DNA of 64,000 nucleotides from Pseudoscleropodium purum. Lineage: Eukaryota > Streptophyta > Bryopsida > Hypnales > Brachytheciaceae. The stretch lies in the NCBI GenBank assembly GCA_963969395.1, contig OZ017796.1, forward strand, positions 30,060,243 to 30,124,242, read 5' to 3'. Both the position numbers and the translations under genes were made by a program. Positions 14,615 through 27,200 of this stretch are shown piece by piece (the stretch's first letter is position 1; every line of letters starts with the position of its first letter). Under the pieces are notes generated by a model. The model saw only the letters and a program-made list of their open reading frames with translations. It had not been told where the DNA came from and did no database searches.

Positions 14615-17189
14615 CATCTTTCATAGGTGCAGATCCTCTTACATTTTGAGCTCAAGAATGAAAGCATTGTTACTCAGCTAACAATTGTAGTCAAGTGTAG
14701 GTACTGCCAACCACAGCAGAAGGGTTGATGGTCAACATTGCTCTAGAATGTCATGAATGACGAGCGCTGATTATCAGAATGTGCAAAGAGAGCTTTGTAT
14801 ACAGGCAAATGACAAGTGTGACTGATTGTTGTGGTGTGACAGGTCTTAACCACATTAATCATCTGCGAGCTATGCGGTTGGGTACATATATTTGATCCTT
14901 TGGCTGGATGTTCTTCAGTGTTTTTCATCTCAATTTACCTCATAGCGATAAATGAGGGATGAACGTCTGAACCTAAAAATCAGGTTCGGGTGGGCGCTCT
15001 GTGAACGCCATCAAATATTTCTGCTCTTGCCACAATGGTCACAAGAACATGGTGTGTGTTTATGTCCTTCTGAAGAAACCTTGTGACGAGACAGGGTGAG
15101 CAATGTGGTCCTCCAGAATCGCACTGGAGGAAAGAAACTGGTTTGGTTGTGAAGGATCACTCAGAGGTTACGCTCCGAGCCCCTGCTCCCCTGTTGCATC
15201 TGCGTGAGGACGTTGCACCATTTCCTAGGTCAGGTATCACCACGCCAATTGTGGGACGGAGTTGTGAGTTTTTCGGAATCAAAGTGTGACCATAATTCAT
15301 TTGGCACGACGATCTTGTGTACCGAAAGATGTGGACTTTTAGACGCCACGGAAGGGTCAAGTCTTATTGATCTGAATATTCATGGTGGTTCTTCAATGTG
15401 ACAAAACACCACAATTAGTAATATTTGATCCTTTGACTGGATGTCAGTTTCAGAGATTCACTCACTGGTGGAATGAGAGAAGGCACCAACAGCTTGCTCC
15501 ATCTCACTAATAACATTACCCCCTCTAAGAGTAGGGAGTTACTGATTGAAAGAATGTTTTTTTTCCTTCCTTCTTGTAGGTTTCCTTTCACCTTCATAGG
15601 ATTCACTAATTTCATTCACCAGGTCATCTTCCTATTTTCACTACAGGAAAGGGAATAAAGCGTAAGCATGTCACTGCTCTATTAGAGCAAAGGTCCACTA
15701 CTCTGGAGTAACGGCAAAAATGATTGAGGAGTCCTTTAATTTTGTTTCAAGTATTCATTGGCATTTGATGTGGCACGTGAGAGAATGATAAGCTACTGAA
15801 GAAGCAAGTATTCGTCTAGGCACTTCATTACGTAGAATCTTTGATTGAGCAACGTTCTGCCTTGAGTGCCTTCAATAGAGTTTAAGGAAAACGTATCATG
15901 GCTCAAGCAACTTTATCCCGATGCGTTGGATTCTTGGTTTCAATACCGGCTTCGATAATGCCGATAATTACCATTCTGACTCGGGATCTGCGCACTGTGG
16001 TGGCAGTTCAGTGCTCAGAAATCGGTCTTGAATCTGCTAAATGTTTGTTTCTGCAGTAAAGCATCAACACCGGAAACCGAAGTATTTACACTTTATGGAT
16101 GAAGTCTAAAGGAGAGACTTTACTTTGACTAAGGAAGTCAATACTTCTCTTGAAATCTGTGCTTTTTCGCACAATGAGGGCACTCTTGGCGCTGCAGTGC
16201 ATGGAAGAATTGGCAAAGACACGTAGCACAAATTTATTACGGAGCAGCATGTTTGACATTCATCAAATCTATCAATGTGCATAGCCCTTTTGTGGCATTA
16301 ATTCAATTTACTGCATCTGTGACATGACCGGAAACTAGATTCCTACAAAAACTTGAAGCAAAAAGAAATTATGGTTTGGAAGTAAATGAATTCCAAAGCT
16401 AACCATCCACATAGACTCAAATTTTTCACTAGTTCTCATAATCACTCAAAATTGTCTTTGCACTTTTTTGGAGCCATAATGACTTTAGACAAGATTGTAT
16501 TGCATGTTGTTGTACATCATTTAAGACCCACATCCATTGGTATTGTAAAAAATTGACATACATATGCTTCAAAAGAGAGAGAAATGTAAAAAATATTAAA
16601 TGGAATGGAATTTGAAGATCTTTAATGAATCAATGACTTAAACTTCATTTATTATTATAAATGATCTATATCTTGCAATTTGAAACATTATTGCATATTT
16701 TTGAGTAGATTTGAATTTGTTTGTCCTATTACACATGTAATATGAATCATTTTAATTTGCATTTTGCAATGAAAACTATTATTTTCTTGGTAGTCCCTTT
16801 CAATGCAAGATGTTTGTTTTAAAGGCATTTACATTGCTCATTTGTTTAGATTATAGGTGATATAATATGATATGACCACAACAATTTTTGATACCAAAAT
16901 TTTGACAATATGTCATAATTTTGTTTTTATCATATGCACATGTCAATATTTTGTCATATAAATTTTTCTTACTCTATAACATATTATATATATATATATA
17001 TTTAACGAGTTAGTATAATTATTGGATTTCAATTGAAAGTATTTATTCAAAATAACTTAAAAATTTAGTATCAAATTTTTGTATGTCATTGCTCAAAACA
17101 AAACCCTAATATGATAGTTGTTTTCATAGCATAACTTCAAACTTCATGCACAGAGGTTTATGTCTTTAGAATTACGTATTAATCCTTAT
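14615..17189. other. Spacer without a recognised gene
   Basis: Starts with the probable 3' UTR of the PPR gene. 14700-16200 is of moderate GC with several overlapping short frames on both strands (for example 15083-15289 and 15415-15615), none with a recognisable product. 16400-17150 is strongly AT-rich and contains a TA dinucleotide run at about 16983-17002. Confidence 0.4.
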
Positions 17190-17600
17190 AGGATGAACTG
17201 GTCACTGTGGAAATCATCTATATTCATACCATGTGAATTATTGGCTTAAAAAATTGCAGAAGCACTCACAAGAAGTCAAGCTATTGTAGAAGACCTTCCC
17301 TTTTCACACAAAATTCAAAGGATTGACAAATAGTCACACTTTTGTGTCGTTTATGGATCAACCTTGTAATGCTGTCATGGACACTAAGTGTCTGGTGGAT
17401 GACAAAAAATTCTCCTGTATAGGATCGAAGTGCATTTATTCATCCTCGGAGTTTCCTTGTGAAAAGGGAACATCGTCTCCAATAGTTTGACTTCCAATGA
17501 ATACTTTTCCATTTTTTTAAGCAATTGATTTCCACAGTATTAGAAAATGATGATTTCTTCGGAGACCAGCCCGTCCTTACAAGGTTAACGTTAGGGTCAA
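17190..17600. repeat. Inverted repeat (fold-back) of a dispersed repeat (family F)
   Basis: The left arm (about 17190-17340) and the right arm (about 17440-17600) are reverse complements with scattered mismatches: GAAGTCAAGCTATTGTAGA with CCTTCCCTTTTCACA in the left arm reappears as TCCAATAGTTTGACTTCC and TGTGAAAAGGGAACA in the right. The spacer is about 100 bp. Single arms of the same family lie at 25620-25770 and 32290-32420 (same orientation as the right arm) and at 55980-56130 (opposite). Confidence 0.7.
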
Positions 17601-17693
17601 AGGTGAACCTCTTCCGGTGCTGAATCAAAACGGTTGTACAAGACAATCCATACCCTTGTGGTGCCCCATTTTGACGTCACCAGCCATGAAGTT

Positions 17694-17870
17694 ATGATGT
17701 CAACGAGCAATTTGCAAGTGTTCAACAAAACGGGAAGTTCAAGGAGCGGAAGTCAAGGCGAGCGGAGTACTAACACACCAATTGGGTCACGAAGGCTTCT
17801 TTGTTCATCCCGTCCAATGCTCCGATCCATTCGCTACTTCGACGACCATCCGAGCAAGAAACGTACGTGA
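17694..17870 (+). CDS. Small Ser/Arg-rich open frame, unrecognised
   Basis: A 58-codon frame from ATG 17694 (a second ATG follows at once) in a stretch of higher GC than its surroundings. The product is rich in Ser, Arg and Thr with a basic end (FDDHPSKKR). Just before its stop is CGTACGTGAC, which could serve as a splice donor, so it might be one exon of a larger gene. No homology recognised and no supporting exon found; it may be chance. Confidence 0.2.
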   Translation: MMSTSNLQVFNKTGSSRSGSQGERSTNTPIGSRRLLCSSRPMLRSIRYFDDHPSKKRT

Positions 17871-20249
17871 CTCCTATTCTGAGAAGCATGGTTGTTGGTT
17901 TTTCATGATTTAAACTCACCTGCTTGTGTTGATTGAGTGATTATTCAGCTTTGCAGTAAGCTAGAATGATGGAAAGAGGTTGCCTAATTAACCTCGAGCA
18001 CGCCGTTGTGAGCTCACTCAGGCGATATGCTCTCGTCTAGTTGTTTGTAGTATTTCTCCACCTGGTGCTCATATCAGGCAATGCGTCCTAAGTATTGGTG
18101 TACATAGTGGATACTATGTGCACATCTTCAACCATATTAACCAATATGTAGGAGTCTGCTTTCATTAGGAGATCAGTATAGCGCTGTGGAAAGATCACTA
18201 CATATGTCGATACAAGAACCCAATCACTTTTCTTTTTATCACTAGTAATGTATGAATTTCGTTTGCAATTTCGAAGTGTAGATTAGTATTGTAAGATTAG
18301 TAGATATCCCTGTTTCTATTCACAGATCAAGACCGGGCTTCAAGCAGATCGAAACCATCGTTCATTCGGATTCTATAAATCAGTGGTGACATTCCAAAAC
18401 GTCACATGTGATCTTTTCGTTACTTGGAATTGAACAGTTAAACTGACCATTGCAGCATGCCTGTAGATTTCTTGCGGCTACTTCCAAATGGCCATAAATT
18501 TGCATTCCCAGTGGTCTTTGCTTGTATTCGTCCTGTTCCTCTGTTCATTATGCTGTCCTCAGCAATTGCTCCTGCCATGTATTAAGCTCAAAATGGGAGT
18601 CACGTGTTTTTTCCGCAGTTTTGAGTAGGTCATCCTGGGATTTTATTTGTTTCATTTTTAGACATTGTTTCAGACAAGCATTCACAGGGGTTCATTTCAG
18701 TATGCCTCATTATACTTTCATCCTAATTTCCATCCTCCCGCCAGTCTCAGGTGAAGTCATCTATCAGACACTTAACTTAGTGTCCGCAGCAGCAGTACGT
18801 GATTCTTGCTGCTGAAGAATGTTACACAGATGCACGTGGCTGCACAGGTGCATCAGAAAATGGCCTCAGAATTAATATTTGAACTTGCAATCAAATGAAA
18901 CAGATGAGTTGTGAAACTTGCACCCAGGAATCTCTATTGTTGGTAGAAAGGCTGGCATTACAAAAAATTTCAGCCCTTGGGAGGTCTGGGAGGAGTTTTG
19001 AACCCCCAAGTGCAATTAGAGAGGAATTAATATTGTTTTTTATTTTTTATTATTTTTCAATAAAAGCAGCTTATGTGGTACTACTTGTGCCACGTCGACA
19101 TGGTATCAAGTTTTTATACTTTTTTGATATTATATATATATATTTGAAGTTTGAAATTAATTTTTTTTAAATTAAAATTTTTTTTCTGTACTTGCACTGC
19201 GGGGTGCCGAAAAATGAATCCTTAATGGCCCTCCATAGGATTCAGATTTTTTCTAATGGATTATGGAGGTACCTACCTCTTGACCTCTTCTCAAGGACCT
19301 CTACAACTAGTACTTAAATTGGCTTCCAAGCAAGAATGTTTTTCTTCTTGAATTTGAACTATAAAAAGAAGAAAGGTAAGATGTTGTATTAACTCCTTTA
19401 GTTAATCAGTGCCCCAATTATGAACAAAGAGGTTTCAAAGACTTCTTTGATGGTCACAAAACTTCCCCTTCATCCAAACCAATACTTGACTTCTAAGAAA
19501 AGGTTCTTTATGTGCAATGAATTTGATGAAATTGAGGTAAATAATAAATGTTTCTTAAAGATATAAACAAAAAATAATTTGCAAAAATCCAAGAAAGGAT
19601 TCAAGTATTGTGAGGGTTTAACCTTGAAATGCCATGAAGAGCACAAGTATCCAATTCCAATGAATGACTTTCAAGGTTCTTATAGGAGTGTGACTATTAT
19701 TCATGATGGGTATTAGAGGATAAATTTTTAGTTGAATACTTCAATAGTAGATCCATTGTTTCAAGGTTACTAATCCTTGATTCCTTGTATTAGTGTAAGA
19801 ATTGGATGTACATCCAATGTAATGCTAGTGCTTCAATGAGTGCAATAACAACAAATCATGTCTACAACAAGGTGAAAATTGCTATTCTTCCCCCTAAATG
19901 AGCCCCTATCTTGGATGAGTGAAACGGGTGACATGCTATATAACATTCAATAGTCTTAATGCTTGTTGCCTTCCTTTATATACCCTACTTATGACATTGA
20001 GCCTCCATCTATCCACTTAGCAATTGTTGGATGTGAAATATTCCACACCATCTACTGTACTATAGAGCCAAGGCGATGACAAAGCCAAGGTAGTGATAGT
20101 GCGTGCTATGAAAAGTTATTGTGAATTTAATATCTTGATCAAGTAGGTTCATATAAAGGGATAGTCTATACACCCTCTATGTTATCATTGTCCCACCATC
20201 AACATAAATACGTCAATAACAATAAATACTAGTATACCCCATGTTGTTG
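17871..20249. other. Spacer, partly repeat-derived
   Basis: 17871-18900 has mixed composition with no gene recognised. 18950-19270 contains an AT-run (about 19020-19185) followed by a small GC-richer piece (CACTGCGGGG at about 19194) and a short hairpin (CCTCCATAGGATTC at 19230 with GGATTATGGAGG at 19257). The same arrangement of AT-run, CACTGCGGGG and TTCTAATGGA occurs at 45780-45940. 19300-20250 is AT-rich with nothing recognised. Confidence 0.4.
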
Positions 20250-20400
20250 CCACAATTAAAACAATTTTTTATTCATAAAAACTTTGAAATTCAATAACTT
20301 TCATACCACAGGTCCAAATGCCACAAAAGCAAGCCTGTGCATCCCTCCTTGCCAAGGGCTTTTCAAAGATACCAAACATGTGAATGGGAGACTCACGGTC
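20250..20400 (-). repeat. Dispersed repeat family D, copy on the minus strand
   Basis: Read on the minus strand it contains CCCTTGGCAAGGAGGGATGC, then GGCTTGCTTTTGTGGC and GAAAGTTATTGAATTTCAAA. This matches 28185-28285 on the plus strand (TCCTTGGCGAGGAGGGATGC, GGCTTTGCTTTATGAC, GAAAGTTATTGAGTTTCAAA). Non-coding. Confidence 0.65.
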
Positions 20401-20819
20401 CAGGAGATCTCAACGTAACAAACAAAACAAACAAAACAAAGATAATTATAAAACAAAAGATGTAGTACGGAGTGCAAGTCACTGTTTAGTGTTCGAGATT
20501 CACAAGAACTAAGTTAATCATAAATGACAAACAAGTGCGACGATCTTGACAGTCATGAGTACGTGACGTTTTCCTACATTGATGCGAAGGTTATTGAATG
20601 GATTTGACCAGATTCAATCAGGTGTCTTTACAACAAGTCACACTCATTCACTCAAAGCAAGGTGGATACAACTAAAAGTGGAAAGCTCATAAAGTAAAGC
20701 AGAAAACAGCCAAACGAGAATGACCCACCCGTACATTCAACTCACTGACTGGTATGAATAGGCAATTTGGAGCAAAAATTCTTCTCCTAAAAAAACAGAG
20801 GAAAAAAGAATTTCAAAGG

Positions 20820-21060
20820 GAGGAATCGGGAATACATTCTCCCTTTCTCATGAATGATGAAATCACTGAATTGCTACAACAGTTTAGGATGGTATTGCTC
20901 TTTTTGAACAAACGTTCACACTCTTGAATTCTGCGTTGAATGCGTAAATTAGGTTTCCTCCATATTTTTCATGCGTCATCATCACTCTAGTAGAGATTAC
21001 TTTCTGCACGACCCAACAAATGGAAATGAAAAATTCCTGTAATACGGGTTGGGCTCCACT
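20820..21060 (+). repeat. Segment duplicated at 46220-46450
   Basis: AATGATGAAATCACTGAATT at the left and AGATTACTTTCTGCAC with AAATGGAAA at the right are found in the same order and at similar spacing at 46239 and 46405-46435. The two copies lie about 2 kb upstream of the first small-protein gene and 0.4 kb upstream of the frame-broken gene at 46826. A 75-codon frame opens at ATG 21020 within it; the second copy opens a different frame at 46432, so coding is doubtful. Confidence 0.55.
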
Positions 21061-22520
21061 TCACTCCATACCGATTAAAGGTGAGATTGGTGCACTGGCA
21101 GGTGGTGGTGCGGTGGTGCTGGTGCCGGTGCCTGGGTGCATCACAGATGAGTTCAAGCTGATTGCAGATGAATCCCTTGTACTAAGTTACGTTATACAAA
21201 CTTTCAGGAAAAAAAAACTTGGAGGATTATTGCATCATGCTGGCTAACCGACAAATGTTACAGTTGCGAGGTAGACACCGACATATGCCTATTGCCAAAC
21301 CTGTTGACTTCTCTGACTTGCCATTGTCCAGTTATTTCAATAGCATTGAGCAGTCCGTGGTGATAAAGTGGCTCAATAATCTCAAATGGAAATAATTTCA
21401 ATTCATTTGGACCGATTCCATTTGCTTCTTGTGAATATACGGAATGCAATTAAGTTGTAAATTGCATTTCATCCACAACATTGTGCACCACTAACGTCAA
21501 TTTTGTTAAATCCAGAGGTGTTTTAGATTTAAAATCGTTAAGATCGTGTATGTCACAATTTTAGCAAAATTGACGATTAAACTAAGATTTTTCCCCATCC
21601 TCTCAAACTCCCTGGCCCATTCCTTTCCTTCCTTTCTTTTCCTTTCCTTTCCTTTCCTGAGAGTGCGACACGACATCCATAAGGGACTTGCACCAATTTC
21701 GTTATATATGCAAGGCAGAGGTCACGACAGGCAAGCACTCTACCTCGGGGATACAATTCAGGGATTCGGTTTGACTCTTGAATCATAAGTCAAGCTTGCT
21801 AGCAGCTTTCCGTTGAACGTGCTGGAAAAGAAAAAAAGCGTAAGCAGTCCACCTTTCGGCGCTCTTTCTGCCTCGCCATTTCATATTGTGAAACGAGCGG
21901 TGGACTAAATTGCTCATCCATCACTGCATTCTGATTGATCTACTACTGTGCTCACGAGGAGCCTCGTCAATGGTGCAGCTAAATATTATTAATATTTCAG
22001 TTCAAGAAAGCGAAAACTAGAAACTAAGTAAACGTCCGTAACAGGAGTCGCGGGACAGTGCTCGCTCGCTCTTATTATTTAACTTCATTCAATTTGGGTG
22101 CGAATCAGATGTCCTAGCCTACTTGGCTGAATGACCACAGTACTTGAGATTTGGGTTAGAATTGATTTAATTTCTACGATTTTTCTTAAGCAGATATATG
22201 TCTAGTCGGTCGATACTAGCTGGCTGGGACTGCCACGAGAAGAAATTCTGTAGCTGCTGTTGACTAACTTTTAGAGTGATGTGCGGTTGTGGTTTGCAGT
22301 ATGCCTGAATATCATCTGAGTCATGCCTAAGTTCAGCCCCGTTTCTAGTAACTCCAGGTCGTAACTCGGAGAACCTCACGGCCACAGCAAGTAGATAGAA
22401 GGGTTTCCATACTTCAATTCTTGCCTTGGGGATGCCGATCTAGTAGCAAAAACAGTCACCGATTTGTAGTCTGCTCCGTAATTGAATTGCTAGATATTAT
22501 TGGAAGGGAAGTGACTGCAC
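21061..22520 (+). other. Upstream region of the first small-protein gene
   Basis: Mixed composition, less AT-rich than the repeat DNA around it. Contains a CTTTC pentamer run at about 21622-21660 and several AGCTAG/GCTAGC words typical of the small-gene islands in this window (also at 47745 and 59510). No further gene supported. Confidence 0.4.
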
Positions 22521-22905
22521 TCTAGCTAGATTCGAAGCAAACGATCTGTAGCAGAATTTTTAGTTGGTTTCGCAAGGGGAAGCTACTGCTGCTACTGCAT
22601 AATTGCAAGCTTGGCATGGTTTTGGAAGAGCCGGAGAAACTAGTGGAACCTGGATTAGAATTGAAGCAGCCTGCTGCAATTGCATATTAATGGCTAGCTT
22701 GGTTTTGGAAGGGAAAGCTAGTGCAACCTAGATTCCAATCGAAGCAGCCTGCTGCAAATGCATAATTTCTAGCTTGTTTTTGGAAGACAAGGAAAGCAAG
22801 TGCTATCTGGATTCGAATTGAAGAAGCCTGATGCAAATATACAATTGCAAACTTGGTTTTGTAAGGGCAAGCTATTGCAATTCAGATTCGAATTCAGTGG
22901 CACCG
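22521..22905 (+). repeat. Degenerate tandem repeat, 75-88 bp units, upstream of the 23015 gene
   Basis: Four units begin at about 22609, 22697, 22772 and 22851 with [AG]CTTG-TTTTGGAAG, followed by GATTCGAATTGAAG, then CAGCCTGCTGCAAATGCATA. A weaker partial unit lies at 22521-22608. The array ends about 110 bp before the start codon of the small-protein gene, within its presumed promoter or 5' UTR. Confidence 0.75.
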
Positions 22906-23014
22906 GCGGCTTAATAGTTGCTGCTTTTAAAATGCTTTTGAAAAGGGAAAATTAGCGAGCGAGCAAGCGAGCGTGATTAACTGAAGGTTGCCCAGGTCGA
23001 TCGGTGGTGTGAGG

Positions 23015-23329
23015 ATGGATTTGTATGAGAGGCTGTCAAGGATGATGCTGCGGAGGAAGTACGACCGCGTGGAGGACAGATCTCAAGACGTCCCGGCACA
23101 CCCACTGTTGGCGAAGTGCAAGTCCATGAAGGTGCCCAGAGCGAAGAACCCGAGGAACTTGGAGAGTTCCAGCAGTAGATCCGCAGCACCCGTCTCGGAG
23201 TCCACGAGGCCGAAGATATTCACTCTGCGCTCTTCCAACAACGACGTCGTCGACGTCGCCTGGTTCAACAACGCCCTCCGACGCTCCGTTGCTGAAGGAC
23301 GAGTCAAGTTGGACTCAATTGCCGGGTAA
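23015..23329 (+). CDS. Small two-box protein, family member 1 (104 aa, unknown function)
   Basis: Intronless 104-codon gene starting at ATG 23015 (AGGATGGAT), chosen because it aligns the N-terminal box with the two paralogues. The N-box is MDLYERLSRMMLRRKYDRVE (1-20). The linker is rich in Ser, Lys and Pro (SSSSRSAAPVSES). The C-box LRSSNNDVVDVAWFNNALRR, then SVAEGRVKL, sits near the end, and only DSIAG follows. No signal peptide or membrane segment; the boxes look like short amphipathic basic helices. Paralogues are at 36147-36461 and 58529-58957, same strand. I do not recognise the family. Retention of both boxes with free divergence between them argues that these are real translated genes. 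Confidence 0.75.
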   Translation: MDLYERLSRMMLRRKYDRVEDRSQDVPAHPLLAKCKSMKVPRAKNPRNLESSSSRSAAPVSESTRPKIFTLRSSNNDVVDVAWFNNALRRSVAEGRVKLDSIAG

Positions 23330-25599
23330 TTAACATCCAAGGAACCAAGCTTAGGTCAAGCTTTCACAATTTGGTCTGAAACTAGTACTAAATTCAGTTG
23401 ATTTCCTTAGATTTCAGCGATAGCAATGGCGGCTTCAATCAGTGATTTTCCTAAGTATCTAATGCTCGCCATTCAGGTACTTTTTTTGATCTGTTCTCAA
23501 TGTGTGAAGGTCAGTTTTCAAGACAGTTGTGGGTTGTGAAAGGAAGGTTGTAAGCTATACGCAGTGTGAATCATACAGATCGACCAAAAGACGTACAGAT
23601 ATGAACATAGCGGGATAGCTTAGAATTATGTCGAAGCACCTTCTCGAAAAGCTTCTGAAGCCTCCGAATTTTGCTCTGGAAGGTTGTCTTGTGCATAACC
23701 TGTTGTTGACTATTCAAACTACACGAATTTGCGGCACTTGTCACTACAAATTGGAGTGACAGAACGTCAATAGTAGAGGGATGGCTCCAATAACAGCGAG
23801 CTTGTCACATAAAACGTCAATTTCGTTGTATTGGCGGTATTCCAACACTTTGGCTCGTTCTGAAACAGAAATCCATACCCATCCCTGAATTTAGACCTTG
23901 ATGTGCATACATTTTTATTTTTGGCGTTGGAATCGCGCGACTTTCACGAAATCGACGTTACAAGAATGTAGAATTCCCCATACTGGTCGTTGGTGAGAAG
24001 CCCTTGCTTCCGGTGAATCAATTGAGGTGCTGATTGGAGAGGATGTAGGTTCATATTCAGCCATTTTGGTGAGTTCCCTGCACACTCTGATCACAAGATT
24101 CTGAAATCATCAATGTTTGGCATTGCAGGAGCTAGGCCACCACCGGAGTTGTCCGATAACAGACTTGGCCCTCCTGGTCCTCGGTCGGTTATATCTAATA
24201 CTTTGAACAGCATCCGATGCCTGAATGATGTCATTGCAAGTGCTGATTAGAGCCTATTATGATTCTACAGTAGACTAGCAGAGCAGCTGAATACTTTTAG
24301 AAGCAGAACTGATTTCGATGTGAGAGGCCGGGACATCATGGCTTAAGTGTTAAATGTTGTTTAAAAGATCAGAGTTGCTGAGTGGTATTCTTCTTTTGTT
24401 TTCTAAATCTTCAAAACGCTAGTGGTGGATTGGGTTGATGGAAGATAAATGATGCCTCAGAGCATCCCCACTAGTGCAAGAGAATTTCGCTTACACCTAA
24501 AAATGAATGCTTGATTTAGATGCGGGACTAACTCTTTGTTCACCCCAGTACTGCAACTTGCTAATCATCAATTAGTTTCCAAACAATCAGAAGTCTCTTA
24601 GTGTACCGAAACCAAAAGAATTAATCCATTATTTCTAATGTCAAATTGCCACTGTACTACTTGTAGAAAATAGTATATATACTTTTGGAGGAAGGAGTTG
24701 CCAACCTAACTTAAACAATTTTTGCAGTCGGAGGCAAAGAAATCGTTTTGACAGAACTAATATAATAATTAATCGCGCGCTCTTCGTCCCCAAATTGCCA
24801 TTGTTGTCTGCATATTTGCAGGACTTCCAGATGGCAATGCTCTTCGGGTTGTTGCAGATATGTTTATTGCATATCTGGGTTGGCTTCCAGATGCTTCTAT
24901 CATGCCCTGGAGCCGTATAAGTTAGTGGCATCGATCATCTTTGTCAGTTCTGTCTGTAGGCCCGGTAGGTATTCGTGACAGACTGCAGAGATCTCTAAGC
25001 TGGGCCCAACAATGTACCAAACCAATAATGACGCAAGAGAAATGTCACCCCACGAGCTAGGTGGAGTGTTGTGTTCTTGTCCACGAATCGACCGCAGGCG
25101 CGGCAGGCAGGCATTTGCAGGGAGTTAGCGAGACCAGGAACCTCCTGCGGAGGATGAGAGCTGGCCCATGTTGGAGAGGCTCAACAAGTGGGGCTTGCAC
25201 GCCAACTCAAGCCGCAGAATGAAAAATCTGCTTCAATTCCTGGCACTGTAGACAAGATTGATTGTATGATGGACATTGCGCAGTAACTTATTACAGTCTG
25301 CTCTGCAACTCAAGTTGGGAACCCATTCCGCCGTGGACAGGTTTTTCCTTTTGTTTCTAGCACAAGAGAATCAGCATAACAATTATCAAGTTATAAAATT
25401 CGGATGGTTTTTCCCAAGAGGGAAGGAAAGGGAATAGGTAGAATATTCTCCCACTGACCGTGGTTAGAAATTCAACAGGCAAGCTTCTATTGTTAGATAA
25501 ATTACCTTTTGTAGGATGTGAACTTTAACCCATAAAGTCATAAACCACACTGTGGATGCTTTGTGTCCAATGAATGACAGAGAATCCTTCTATTGTGGG
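23330..25599. other. 3' region of the 23015 gene and spacer
   Basis: Mixed composition, closer to unique sequence than the blocks that follow. The first few hundred bases are probably 3' UTR. A 96-codon minus-strand frame at 24641-24931 has no recognisable features and probably arises by chance. No gene supported. Confidence 0.4.
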
Positions 25600-25780
25600 A
25601 TAGAACTGCAACTATTTAGCCCTGAAATTTTGTTGTGAAAGGGGAGGTCATCTACAGACTACAGTAGTTTGACTTCCAATGAGTGCTTTTACATTTTGTT
25701 TTTTAAGTCAATGATTTCCACATTATCCTAAAGGATGATTCCCATGGTCACCAATTCGTCTTTTAAGGGGAGTAATGAAA
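25600..25780. repeat. Family F repeat, single arm
   Basis: Contains TTGTTGTGAAAGGGGAGGTC, AGTAGTTTGACTTCCAATGA, ATGATTTCCACATTAT and GGATGATTCCCATGGTCACC in the order seen in the right arm of the inverted repeat at 17440-17600. Confidence 0.65.
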
Positions 25781-25959
25781 CTAGTCACTAAGTTGGAAGG
25801 AAAGTAGGAAATTAGCAACTAACTTTAATGTGATTTGATTTATGTTAGTTAAAAAAAAACTAATTGCAAAGCCTCACTAACTCCTGAAGACAATCATAGG
25901 ACATTGTTGAATAAGGTGATTTAAGACATAACATTATTCAACAAGGCTATAAAAGGTTC

Positions 25960-27200
25960 TCCTTAATCCCTGAATGCTAGAGGCATCAAATTTTAGTGTC
26001 AACAATACTTTGAAGTTAAATAAAACTTTACCAAGTTATAGAGTAGGGTCATTGCAAGATATACAACTAGTCCTATTTTGCATCACAATTGAAGTTATGT
26101 TATTGTCTTCTTGTATAATTTTTGAATCCCAAGTCTTAAGAACTTGAAATTTTTATTGGAGATGTCTAACTTGATAATTATCAATTGTTGTATTTTTCAT
26201 AAATGAAAATAATCATTTTATGTTTATAATTTAATTTTGTTAATTGTTACACTTTGAGATTTAGGGGTTTTCACTATGTTCAAAGTATCCAAATTGAATG
26301 ATTTAGGGTTGAAATTTTGGTGGTCTATTTCCATACTAGGTAGGCATATGTCTATGAAGGAAAATTTATAAATATATTATTTTATGTCCTCTAGGTCCAT
26401 ACAAATAGGGCTTTTTAGCATAACAAATTTTGAACATTGAATATGGTGTCAACTTCATTTTTTGGGGTGAAATTTGATCACCAGTAAGTCCTTTAAAACG
26501 AAAAAAATTTAGTTTTTTTCATTCATGATTTTCTATTTATTATTAATTTATACCTCATTGTTTCTATTTTCTATGACAATCTATCTTTTTTTCCCCATAG
26601 TATTATTTTAATACTTGCAAGTAGTTCAACACGACTATAAGCCGTTAATTTTTCCAATCAATAGATGAGATGTTTTGGTACATAGTACTCATAGTATTCA
26701 TAGTACTCTATAGAAAAAATAGAATTTTTGTCAAAACACTATGGAAAATGCCTAGTGTTTCTTGCAATGACCCAATATTGTTTTTAGTTGAATATATTTT
26801 TGCAAAATTATTTTTGAAGTGTCTAGTTTTAGCATCAAAAATCCGATTCTAAAAATGAATGATTTTGATTTTTCTATTCATGATTTTTGTGTAAGGATGT
26901 CTAATACAAATCTTGATTTTCTAGTGTCGAGGGCTCTTGGAAATGAGCCTCAAATATACTAGATCTTGAAGAAAAACACACATTAGAAATTCATTTAAAA
27001 GAAGTTGTAATGTAGATTTTGAGAAGCCATAAATTGATTGGGATTATGTATGTTATGCCCTTTAACCTCATATTATTTTGAAGATCAATTTCTTAGATTT
27101 GGCATGTAAAAAAAGCATTAAAAGGCTTCAAATCACTTTCACAGTTTTTGTATCTTCATGATCAAACATTATCATTTTTCAATCCAATAAACATATAAAT
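25960..27200 (+). repeat. Dispersed repeat family B, longest copy
   Basis: A composite repeat. Its left part (25960-26050: GAGGCATCAAATTTTAGTG, CAACAATACTTTGAAGTT) and right part (26800-27180: GTCTAGTTTTAGCATCAAAA, GCCATAAATTGATTG) match 49578-50050. Its middle (26100-26760: CACTTTGAGATTTAGG, TTTTGGTGGTCTATT, ACAAATAGGGCT) matches 44770-45440. The copy at 49570 therefore has an internal deletion of roughly 700-800 bp and the copy at 44770 covers only the middle. No coding sequence seen. Confidence 0.75.
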
